Source: Lachnospiraceae bacterium UBA3643 (GTDB lineage: Bacteria; Bacillota; Clostridia; Lachnospirales; Lachnospiraceae). From it: 9,906 nt of DNA. Position numbers and translations under genes: made by a program. Location: the NCBI GenBank assembly GCA_002373855.1, contig DFKO01000073.1, positions 1 to 9,906 of the forward strand. The letters are read 5' to 3'. A model generated the notes under the pieces. The model was not told where the DNA came from. It saw only the letters and a list, made by a program, of their open reading frames with translations, and did no database searches. Of the stretch, positions 1-7,624 are shown piece after piece; position 1 is the first letter of the stretch, and each line of letters starts with the position of its first letter.

Positions 1-598
1 CGAGTATGACATGGACTATGACAGGCACCGATATGGAGTTTAATTTCCTGACAGCATCTTCAAATACAGGCAGGTCGTAGCCACGCCGTATATATATGGC
101 AGAATGCCTGTGTATGGTCTGGAGACCCAGCTCCACCCAGATAAATTTATCTTCATACTCATCATTTAATTTATCAAGGAGAGCGATGACAGGAGTGGAG
201 AGACAGTCAGGCCTCGTCCCGATAGCGAGTCCTACGCATCCGGGATAATCGAGTGCCTCCCGGTACAGCCTTTCCAGATAATCAACAGGCGCATACGTAT
301 TTGTATACGGCTGAAAATAAGCGATAAATCCGGTCGACTCATCAGTCTTGCTGTCGATAAGTTTCTTTCCTGCATCGAGCTGATTCATAACAGAAGGATG
401 TTCCCTGTCAAAAGGAGCAGCGAACTCGCCGCTGCCTCCCTTTGAACAAAAGATACATCCTCTTGTATCAAGTACGCCGTCCCGGTTAGGACATGTCATC
501 CCGCCGTCGATGGCTATCTTATAAATTTTATGACCGTATTTTTCTTTCAGATAATGATCCACGGAAAAGTACGGCTTTTCACCCCATTTAACTGACAT
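1..598 (-). CDS. TIGR01212-family radical SAM protein (YtqA/YhcC-like), 5' part only
   Basis: The frame is open from an ATG at 598-596 to the left edge, so about 199 N-terminal residues are visible and the C-terminus lies outside the window. The cluster cysteines sit at residues 36, 48 and 51, in TCPNRDG followed by GCIFC. This unusual CX11CX2C spacing is typical of the YtqA/YhcC (TIGR01212) family rather than the classical CX3CX2C. Further family-like stretches are FIAYFQPYTNTYAP, LAIGTRPDCL and WVELGLQTIHRHSA. Members should bind a 4Fe-4S cluster and S-adenosylmethionine; the substrate of this family is not firmly known to me. The start is supported by an AAGGA site at 608-604, five bases upstream, which overlaps the TAA of the malic enzyme gene. 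Only 8 bp separate the two genes, so they are very probably co-transcribed, possibly by translational coupling. Confidence 0.9.
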   Translation of the reverse strand, partial: MSVKWGEKPYFSVDHYLKEKYGHKIYKIAIDGGMTCPNRDGVLDTRGCIFCSKGGSGEFAAPFDREHPSVMNQLDAGKKLIDSKTDESTGFIAYFQPYTNTYAPVDYLERLYREALDYPGCVGLAIGTRPDCLSTPVIALLDKLNDEYEDKFIWVELGLQTIHRHSAIYIRRGYDLPVFEDAVRKLNSISVPVIVHVIL

Positions 599-603
599 AG
601 ATA

Positions 604-608
604 TCCTT
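604..608 (-). promoter_or_regulatory. Ribosome binding site of the radical SAM gene, overlapping the upstream stop codon
   Basis: Reading the minus strand, AAGGA lies five bases before the ATG at 598, and its two A's belong to the TAA stop of the malic enzyme gene. This fixes the start of the downstream gene and suggests that terminating ribosomes feed its initiation. Confidence 0.7.
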
Positions 609-1761
609 ATTTAACGATATGAGCCTTAACTGCTTCAGATACTTTTATGGCTACCTGGGGATCAAAGGGCTGGGGGAGAATATTGTCTTCGTTTAATTCA
701 TTTTCAGGTACAAGTGAAGCGATGGCATATGCTGCTGCAAGCTTCATATCCTCAGTGATCTGGGGAGCTCTGCCTTCAAGGGCACCCTTAAAGATGCCGG
801 GGAATGCGATTACATTATTTACCTGGTTAGGAAAGTCTGAACGGCCTGTACCGACGATCCTTGCGCCTGCTGCCTTTGCTTCATCAGGCATGATCTCGGG
901 TACCGGATTTGCCATGGCAAAGATGATGGCATCCTTGTTCATTGTCTTAACCATATCCTGGGTGAGGGAGCCGGGAGCTGATACACCGATAAAGATGTCA
1001 GAATCCTTTATGGCATCTACAAGGCTGCCTTCTTTATTCTCAAGGTTTGTCACCTCGCACATTTCCTTCTTGATCCAGTTAAGGTCTGTCCTGTGTTTTC
1101 CGATGATACCCTTTGTATCGCAGAGGATGGCATGCTTAAATCCGTCATTTAAGAGGAGCTTTGTTATGGCGATACCTGCTGCACCTGATCCGTTTACGAC
1201 AATGCGGCACTCCTCCTTTTTCTTGCCGATGATCTTAAGCGCGTTGATGATACCTGCGAGTACGACGATGGCTGTACCGTGCTGGTCATCATGAAATACA
1301 GGGATATCAAGGGTTTCCTTAAGGCGTCTCTCTATTTCAAAACATCTCGGAGCAGAGATGTCCTCAAGATTGATACCACCGTAGTTGGGAGCCAGCCATG
1401 TTACGGCTTTGATGATCTCCTCTGTATCCTGGGTATCGAGACAGATAGGTACTGCATTTACTCCGCCGAATGTCTTAAAGAGTACTGCTTTGCCTTCCAT
1501 AACGGGCATACCGGCTTTTGCACCGATATTGCCAAGTCCAAGGACTGCGCTGCCGTCTGAGATGACAGCGATGGTATTGGATTTCATTGTATATTTGTAA
1601 GCTGCCTCAGGATCTTTTGCGATTACCTTGCAGGGCTCGGCTACGCCGGGGGTATAAGCGAGAGAGAGGTCCTCTCTTGAATTAACGGGAGCTTTGGGCT
1701 CTGTGCTTAATTTTCCCTTCCACTGCTCGTGAAGCATGAGTGCTTTTTCATTTGTTGTCAT
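607..1761 (-). CDS. Malic enzyme (NAD(P)-dependent, oxaloacetate-decarboxylating, short bacterial type)
   Basis: This 384-residue cytosolic enzyme is expected to convert malate to pyruvate and CO2 with reduction of NAD or NADP, using a divalent metal. Its length fits the short bacterial malic enzymes. The N-terminal malic domain has SLAYTPGVAEPC with the likely catalytic Tyr36, and GMPVMEGKAVLFK with the likely catalytic Lys91. Metal-ligand positions are visible as Glu133-Asp134 in NLEDISAP and Asp159 in FHDDQHGTA. The Rossmann cofactor domain follows, with GSGAAG at 191-196 and the late motif GTGRSDFPNQVNN. The strand after the glycine loop ends in an Asp (ILCDTKG), which hints at NAD preference, but cofactor choice cannot be settled by eye. 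The ATG at 1761 has a strong GGAGG eight bases upstream. It is the first gene of a minus-strand unit with the radical SAM gene and diverges from the CarD gene. Confidence 0.96.
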   Translation of the reverse strand: MTTNEKALMLHEQWKGKLSTEPKAPVNSREDLSLAYTPGVAEPCKVIAKDPEAAYKYTMKSNTIAVISDGSAVLGLGNIGAKAGMPVMEGKAVLFKTFGGVNAVPICLDTQDTEEIIKAVTWLAPNYGGINLEDISAPRCFEIERRLKETLDIPVFHDDQHGTAIVVLAGIINALKIIGKKKEECRIVVNGSGAAGIAITKLLLNDGFKHAILCDTKGIIGKHRTDLNWIKKEMCEVTNLENKEGSLVDAIKDSDIFIGVSAPGSLTQDMVKTMNKDAIIFAMANPVPEIMPDEAKAAGARIVGTGRSDFPNQVNNVIAFPGIFKGALEGRAPQITEDMKLAAAYAIASLVPENELNEDNILPQPFDPQVAIKVSEAVKAHIVK

Positions 1762-1811
1762 TTTGATTTCCTCCGAAATTGTTATGAAATTTTTAATATT
1801 TCTTTGATAAA

Positions 1812-1839
1812 ATTATTTCGATAAGTTTATTCTTAACAA
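1812..1839 (-). promoter_or_regulatory. Candidate promoter for the malic enzyme unit (proximal)
   Basis: On the minus strand, TTGTTA (1839-1834) and AATAAT (1817-1812) are separated by 16 bp. The -10 matches consensus at five of six bases and the -35 at four of six. It lies about 50 bp before the start codon. Called by eye in a very AT-rich stretch, so a chance match is possible. Confidence 0.4.
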
Positions 1840-1869
1840 ACAGTTCATTCAGAATTAAACATCGTTACT

Positions 1870-1898
1870 ATATTAGCATTTATATAGTGTTATCGCAA
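1870..1898 (-). promoter_or_regulatory. Candidate promoter for the malic enzyme unit (distal, extended -10)
   Basis: On the minus strand, TTGCGA (1898-1893) and TAATAT (1875-1870) are separated by exactly 17 bp, and a TGC immediately precedes the -10, giving an extended -10. Each hexamer matches consensus at four of six bases. It would give a leader of about 100 nt. It competes with the proximal candidate; both could be used. Confidence 0.4.
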
Positions 1899-1952
1899 AC
1901 CTTTTAGAATATAACTTTGAGGCAAATTTGTTTTATAACAGATATTTTTTTG

Positions 1953-1982
1953 TTGGATTTTTTTATTCTTCAAAGGTATAAT
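1953..1982 (+). promoter_or_regulatory. Candidate sigma-A promoter of the CarD-family gene
   Basis: A perfect TATAAT lies at 1977-1982, with a weak TTGGAT at 1953-1958 and an 18-bp spacer. The region upstream is rich in T and A tracts. Initiation near 1989 would leave a leader of about 60 nt before the ATG at 2049. The -35 is poor, so the -10 carries most of the call. Confidence 0.5.
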
Positions 1983-2048
1983 ATATATGGTATACAAATG
2001 CAGATATGAGTGTGTTTACAGTTCTTTTTTTATGGAAATGGAGCATTT

Positions 2049-2552
2049 ATGGCAGAGTATGAAAGCAAATATAAAATAGGAGATTTCGTTTTGTACGGAC
2101 TGAACGGTACGTGCAAGATCGTGGATATCGGTCCTCTCGATTTCGGAGGTCCGGATAAGATTTATTATTCCATGAAGCCGGTTTCTGATGCGAGAAGCAC
2201 CATATATCTGCCGCTCACAAAAGAGGAAGAGATTCTCCGCGGTGTCATGTCGAAGGACGAGGCCAAGCAGGTTGTCGAGGGTATTAAAAAATCAAAGCCC
2301 GCTACCTATTCGCCCGTCCGTGAGAATTGCGATGTGATACTAAAGTCAGGGGATAATGTTGCAGTATCTTCCATGATCAAGCTCCTTCGCAATATGAGAA
2401 AAGAAAATCGCAAGATTCACAAAGGTCTTAACATTCAGGAGGAGAAGATCCTCAAAGATGCTGAGCGCGTACTCTTTTCGGAGATCAGTATTGCACTTGA
2501 TATGCCTTACACCGAGGCAGTTATATCAATCGGGGAGATTCTGGACGTGTGA
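2049..2552 (+). CDS. CarD-family transcriptional regulator
   Basis: This 167-residue protein begins with KYKIGDFVLYGLNGTCKIVDIG at residues 6-27, the recognisable start of a CarD/TRCF RNA-polymerase-interacting (Tudor-like) domain. The domain continues through KIYYSMKPV and STIYLPL. The C-terminal two thirds is charged and mostly helical, as in the DNA-contacting region of CarD proteins. Proteins of this family bind the RNA polymerase beta subunit and modulate open-complex stability at promoters. I chose the ATG at 2049, although the frame extends upstream to a GTG at 2010: the 13 extra residues are not CarD-like, and GGAG at 2040-2043 lies five bases before the ATG. The gene is transcribed alone, with its own probable promoter upstream and a strong terminator downstream. 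Which promoters it controls cannot be told from the sequence. Confidence 0.9.
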   Translation: MAEYESKYKIGDFVLYGLNGTCKIVDIGPLDFGGPDKIYYSMKPVSDARSTIYLPLTKEEEILRGVMSKDEAKQVVEGIKKSKPATYSPVRENCDVILKSGDNVAVSSMIKLLRNMRKENRKIHKGLNIQEEKILKDAERVLFSEISIALDMPYTEAVISIGEILDV

Positions 2553-2592
2553 TTCGTCCGGGCCCGGATCCTCTTAATAAAGACTAAATTTT

Positions 2593-2628
2593 TGAGATCT
2601 TGCTAATCGGCAGGGTCTCATTTTTGTT
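2593..2628 (+). terminator. Rho-independent terminator after the CarD-family gene
   Basis: The arms 2593-2603 (TGAGATCTTGC) and 2610-2620 (GCAGGGTCTCA) can form an 11-bp RNA stem, counting two G-U pairs, with a six-base loop TAATCG. The stem is followed directly by five T's and then GTT. It lies 40 bp after the CarD stop codon. Confidence 0.88.
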
Positions 2629-2633
2629 ATAAT
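2625..2633 (+). promoter_or_regulatory. Candidate extended -10 promoter for ligA
   Basis: TGTTATAAT is a perfect TATAAT preceded by a TGn extension. No convincing -35 hexamer is found at normal spacing, because that space is occupied by the terminator stem. The ligA start codon follows about 60 bp downstream. Extended -10 promoters can work without a good -35. Confidence 0.55.
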
Positions 2634-2694
2634 TAAAAACAGTTACCGGTGAAATTTACAGATACCGGGACTATAAAAAACAGGGGATGGTTAA

Positions 2695-4698
<2,004 letters not shown>

Positions 4699-4718
4699 TG
4701 CAAATGTGTTAAAATAAA

Positions 4719-4724
4719 TATAAT
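4719..4724 (+). promoter_or_regulatory. Possible -10 box for a metAA promoter
   Basis: A perfect TATAAT lies in the 51-bp gap between ligA and metAA, 25 bp before the metAA ATG. No good -35 is present at 16-18 bp (which would fall on the ligA stop codon), and there is no TGn extension. metAA may therefore be read from this weak promoter, from the ligA promoter, or both. Confidence 0.3.
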
Positions 4725-4749
4725 TATTTGATTTTGAAAAGAGAAAGCC

Positions 4750-5676
4750 ATGCCAATTAAAGTACAAAACGACCTGCCCGCAAGAGAGCAGCTCGAGTAT
4801 GAAAATATATTTGTGATGGATGAAAACAGGGCGCTCAATCAGCAGATAAGAGCCCTGCAGGTATGTATATTAAACCTGATGCCGATCAAGCAGGATACGG
4901 AACTCCAGCTTCTGAGGGCTCTTTCCAATACGCCCCTTCAGATTGAGATCACATTCCTGACCATGAAGACCCATGAATCTGTCAATACATCGAGAAACCA
5001 TTTAAACAGGTTTTATACGACATTTGATGAGATCAGGAATAAAAAGTTTGACGGTCTCATTATCACAGGTGCGCCCCTTGAGCAGATGGCATTTGAGGAA
5101 GTGGATTTCTGGGACGAGCTCTGCGATATTATGGAATGGACCAAGAGCCATGTGACAAGTACTCTCCATATATGCTGGGGAGCCCAGGCAGGCCTCTACT
5201 ACCATTACGGTATAGACAAGAGGATGTTGCCGGCCAAGATGTTTGGTATTTTTAAGCACAAGGTATCCAACAGAAAGATCCCTCTTGTCCGCGGTTTTGA
5301 TGATTATTTCTATGCGCCTCATTCAAGACATACCGAGACACCGCTTGATAAGGTAAAGGCATGTCCTGAGATAACTATCCTCGCAGAGTCTGAGGAGGCT
5401 GGACTGTTCCTCTGTATGGCAGAAGGTGGCAAAAAGATTTTTGTCATGGGCCATCCGGAGTATGACAGATATACTCTCGATACAGAGTACAAGAGAGACA
5501 TGGCCAAGAATCTGCCGATCAGCATGCCGGTAAATTATTATCCCGGCGATGATCCGTCCAAGCGACCTGACCTACAGTGGAGGAGCCACAGCAACAACCT
5601 CTATACAAACTGGCTCAATTACTATGTATATCAGGTTACACCTTATGATATTGAGCAGGTTAATCAGGAGAGCTGA
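4750..5676 (+). CDS. metAA: Homoserine O-acetyltransferase (MetA family)
   Basis: This 308-residue cytosolic enzyme acylates homoserine in the first committed step of methionine synthesis. The catalytic residues fall at the same numbers as in characterised MetA proteins: Cys142 in HICWGAQAGL, His235 and Glu237 in MGHPEYD. The N-terminus (MPIKVQNDLPAREQLEYENI) and LNLMPIK are family hallmarks. Position 111, in TGAPLEQM, is Glu. Published work on Bacillus cereus and E. coli MetA links Glu111 to acetyl-CoA use and Gly111 to succinyl-CoA use, so acetylation is predicted here. The ribosome binding site before the ATG is weak (GAGAAAG). No room exists in the 51-bp upstream gap for a SAM riboswitch or T-box. 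Small genes of unknown role follow at 24, 22 and 11 bp spacing, suggesting one operon. Confidence 0.97.
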   Translation: MPIKVQNDLPAREQLEYENIFVMDENRALNQQIRALQVCILNLMPIKQDTELQLLRALSNTPLQIEITFLTMKTHESVNTSRNHLNRFYTTFDEIRNKKFDGLIITGAPLEQMAFEEVDFWDELCDIMEWTKSHVTSTLHICWGAQAGLYYHYGIDKRMLPAKMFGIFKHKVSNRKIPLVRGFDDYFYAPHSRHTETPLDKVKACPEITILAESEEAGLFLCMAEGGKKIFVMGHPEYDRYTLDTEYKRDMAKNLPISMPVNYYPGDDPSKRPDLQWRSHSNNLYTNWLNYYVYQVTPYDIEQVNQES

Positions 5677-5700
5677 TTTATTTAAAACAGGCAGGGTTTT

Positions 5701-5994
5701 ATGATACTGACAGATATGCTATATAAACCCGGATTTGATTATATAAAGCTTGAACCGTTCACAGGCAGCTATAACGGTATGCGATACCGTATATGGACCG
5801 TAAAGGAAAAGTTTTCCGAGGACGGCAGTGAGAAGCTGTCGGATGCAAAAGTGATGGCAGCTGCATATCCGGAGCCTTACAGTTTTGAGATAACTGAGGA
5901 TGATAAAAAGACCATAAGAGAGTTTGAGTTCTCAAAGGAGGGCCTTGAAAGTGCAATAGAGTGGCTCTTTGCAGAACAGGAAAAATATGTATAA
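5701..5994 (+). CDS. Hypothetical protein, 97 residues
   Basis: I do not recognise this protein. It is 97 residues, acidic to neutral, without signal peptide, membrane segment or cysteine. Aromatic-rich blocks such as SYNGMRYRIWTV and AYPEPYSFEIT, followed by a helical C-terminus (KEGLESAIEWLFAEQEKY), suggest a small alpha/beta fold. It is probably real: codon use resembles its neighbours, AGGG at 5693-5696 precedes the ATG, and it fits snugly between metAA (24 bp) and the next gene (22 bp). The context suggests co-transcription with metAA but does not show a role in methionine synthesis. Confidence 0.8.
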   Translation: MILTDMLYKPGFDYIKLEPFTGSYNGMRYRIWTVKEKFSEDGSEKLSDAKVMAAAYPEPYSFEITEDDKKTIREFEFSKEGLESAIEWLFAEQEKYV

Positions 5995-6016
5995 AAAGGG
6001 GTTAATATAAAAGGCC

Positions 6017-6937
6017 ATGAACAAAACAATCAAAGGTAAAGTAATTTTCGTGACATCACTCGTACTTTTCGTATTTGTGGTTTTCTCGATCATAGTGAGC
6101 TATTTGTTTTACGCAAATGCTCTTAACCTTGGCGGAGGAGACACAAGCGAGGGTCATACCCAGTTCTTTATCATTTTCACCTGTGCCGAAATCATTGTGG
6201 CACTCATCGGAGTCGTACTCTGCGGAGGCCTTGCAGAGAGCTTTATCGCAAAGCCTCTCCAGGAGATGAACAGGGTCATATCAGATGTGGTTTACAGACC
6301 TGAAAATCAAAAGCCCGATGTGACTGACTACACTGAGATGAACAAGCATCTTAAGGAACTTGAGATAAGTACCGGTGATGAGATAGAGGAACTATATCAT
6401 AATCTCCAGAAATTCCAGATGGATGTAAATGAGTATATCCTCTCTGTAAAGGAGAAAGACTGGGAGTCAGAGCATGACAATATGACAATGCTCAGCAACC
6501 GTATCAAGTTTGACAGGAGAAAAGAGGAAGTATATCCTTTCGTGGATTCTATCTACATCGCCTGTCTTGATATCATAAACTTAAGCATTGTAAATACAAA
6601 ACTGTCTACCCAGGCCGGAGACAGTATTATCAGTAAGGTTGCCAGAGAACTCCGTCGTATCTCCTGCGATACCATCCATACATACCGTCTGAACGAGGAC
6701 AACTTCCTTGTTGTTATGTGCGGATATCAGGAAGAGGAAGCCATCGCCATGCTCACCAGATGGAATGAGCGTGTGGGCAGACTTAACCGTGTGACGGATT
6801 CATTTGACTGCCGTGTTGTATGGGGCGGCTCATACGGTGAGGGAGACTTTAGCGTCGATGATATCTATAAGAGAGCCGATGCCGAGATGTATTGCCAGAA
6901 GATGATCCTTAAGAATGAGATCAAGAGTATTTCATAG
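6017..6937 (+). CDS. Membrane protein with HAMP-like linker and degenerate GGDEF domain
   Basis: The 306 residues begin with two hydrophobic segments (about 9-32 and 50-72) that should span the membrane, with only about 17 residues outside, so no real sensor domain. A HAMP-like region follows, from KPLQEMN near residue 79 to GDEIEELYHNL at 120-130. The C-terminal part aligns by eye with a diguanylate cyclase domain: NMTMLSNRIKF for the DxLTGLxNRxxF start, LDIINL at 184-189 for LDIDxFK, AGDSII for GHxxGDxxL, and RADAEMYCQK at the end. The signature GGDEF is NEDNF at 226-230, the second metal Asp is Ile187, and no RxxD inhibitory site is present. It should therefore not make c-di-GMP; it may bind a nucleotide or act as a partner protein. 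The start is supported by AAAAGG at 6009-6014. It sits inside the metAA cluster. Confidence 0.85.
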   Translation: MNKTIKGKVIFVTSLVLFVFVVFSIIVSYLFYANALNLGGGDTSEGHTQFFIIFTCAEIIVALIGVVLCGGLAESFIAKPLQEMNRVISDVVYRPENQKPDVTDYTEMNKHLKELEISTGDEIEELYHNLQKFQMDVNEYILSVKEKDWESEHDNMTMLSNRIKFDRRKEEVYPFVDSIYIACLDIINLSIVNTKLSTQAGDSIISKVARELRRISCDTIHTYRLNEDNFLVVMCGYQEEEAIAMLTRWNERVGRLNRVTDSFDCRVVWGGSYGEGDFSVDDIYKRADAEMYCQKMILKNEIKSIS

Positions 6938-6948
6938 GTATTTTTAAT

Positions 6949-7296
6949 ATGAAAACAGGTTACGATCCAAATTATTTCATGGATAAACTTGACAGAATAA
7001 ATGAAAAAAATACGATTCACAGTAACCTGGTTAAGTGGTGGAATGTGAATCTGGTAGATATGGTGCTGATAGGCGACGAGGAAATTTCGGAGAATATCGA
7101 AGAGGAGCTCCTCGAGGGAGAGACCATTGAGGAGGCTGAATCAGAGTATACGGAGGAAGTATCCGAGGAGATATCCCAGGAGACCATGGATACAGCCAAC
7201 GAGATCTATGCAAGGCTTATGGCGGAGGCTGCAGCCGATGAAGCTGCCAAGCAGGCCGAGATTGAAGCCGCCAAGCTCGCCAGCGAAAATATGTAA
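6949..7296 (+). CDS. Hypothetical strongly acidic protein, 115 residues
   Basis: I do not recognise this protein. About 27 percent of its residues are acidic (24 Glu and 7 Asp by hand count) against eight Lys or Arg. Residues 1-43 look globular, with MDKLDRIN and LVKWWNVNLVDMVLI. Residues 44-85 are a Glu-rich low-complexity stretch, and the end is an Ala/Glu/Lys-rich likely helix or coiled coil. No signal peptide or membrane segment is evident. It starts 11 bp after the GGDEF-like gene, with only a weak AGG overlapping that gene's stop as ribosome binding site, so translational coupling is plausible. It is the last gene of the plus-strand cluster. A role as partner of the preceding membrane protein is a guess from adjacency. 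Confidence 0.75.
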   Translation: MKTGYDPNYFMDKLDRINEKNTIHSNLVKWWNVNLVDMVLIGDEEISENIEEELLEGETIEEAESEYTEEVSEEISQETMDTANEIYARLMAEAAADEAAKQAEIEAAKLASENM

Positions 7297-7313
7297 TTTT
7301 TGTTATTTTAAAT

Positions 7314-7377
7314 AGGGATATAAGTAAGGGGACACACATTGCGCTTGCGCTTAGTGTGTCCCCTTGCTTATATCCCT
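7314..7377. repeat. 64-bp near-perfect palindrome (possible REP-like element or bidirectional terminator)
   Basis: The arms 7314-7337 and 7354-7377 are 24-base reverse complements, broken only by a T-G wobble at 7325/7366. Each arm contains the GGGGACACAC / GTGTGTCCCC block. Inside the 16-base spacer, GCG and CGC (7341-7343 and 7348-7350) can close a CTTG tetraloop on the same axis. It begins 17 bp after the stop of the acidic-protein gene. There is no real T-run after it on either strand, so it is not a textbook terminator, although it could still stop or protect convergent transcripts. Palindromes with GTCCCC ends occur as dispersed repeats in Firmicutes, which is the alternative reading. 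Confidence 0.85.
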
Positions 7378-7410
7378 TGTATATTATCTTAATAATTTTC
7401 GGGGCTCGGC

Positions 7411-7608
7411 GTACCTGCGTTTGTTTCTGAACGATTAACGGTGTGGTTTTAGATGACGGGGAAATCCAGCGTTTACAGCCCGTTACAGAGCGGTGCAGGG
7501 TTGTGAGACAGCCATGTTTTTTGCTGGCTCACATGCACCGGTATGTTATGGGCTGTTAACGATTAGTTTCCCGGCAGCGTTACACCGGTTCAGAAACAAA
7601 TCAGGTAC
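7411..7608. repeat. About 198-bp imperfect inverted repeat forming one long hairpin
   Basis: Most of the rest of the convergent intergenic region folds back on itself. The outer arms 7411-7432 and 7588-7608 share GTACCTG plus TTTGTTTCTGAAC, 20 paired bases with a small internal loop. Moving inward, pairs form between 7439-7444 and 7582-7587, 7459-7464 and 7567-7572, 7470-7481 and 7550-7561 (11 of 12), 7491-7497 and 7534-7540, and at the apex 7503-7512 and 7523-7532. By hand this is about 65 base pairs. It holds no credible coding sequence. It may be a MITE-like element with terminal inverted repeats, or a structured RNA; nothing in the sequence decides between them. Confidence 0.75.
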
Positions 7609-7624
7609 TGACGAACTCACTAAA

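Noticed and set aside
647..1600. Plus-strand frames across the malic enzyme gene
   Set aside because: They are antisense shadows of a well-supported enzyme gene with all catalytic motifs present.
2010..2048. Upstream extension of the CarD-family gene to the GTG at 2010
   Set aside because: The 13 added residues (a Phe-rich run) are not CarD-like, and the ATG at 2049 has GGAG at a good distance.
2006..2062. An 18-codon frame (ATG at 2006) overlapping the CarD start, considered as a leader peptide
   Set aside because: It has no ribosome binding site and no regulatory codon run; it looks like chance.
4712..4730. AT-only dyad between ligA and metAA as a terminator
   Set aside because: It has no G-C pairs and no clear T-run, so it would not be stable enough.
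4699..4749. Search for a SAM riboswitch or T-box in front of metAA
   Set aside because: The gap is only 51 bp and too short for either; no core motifs were seen.
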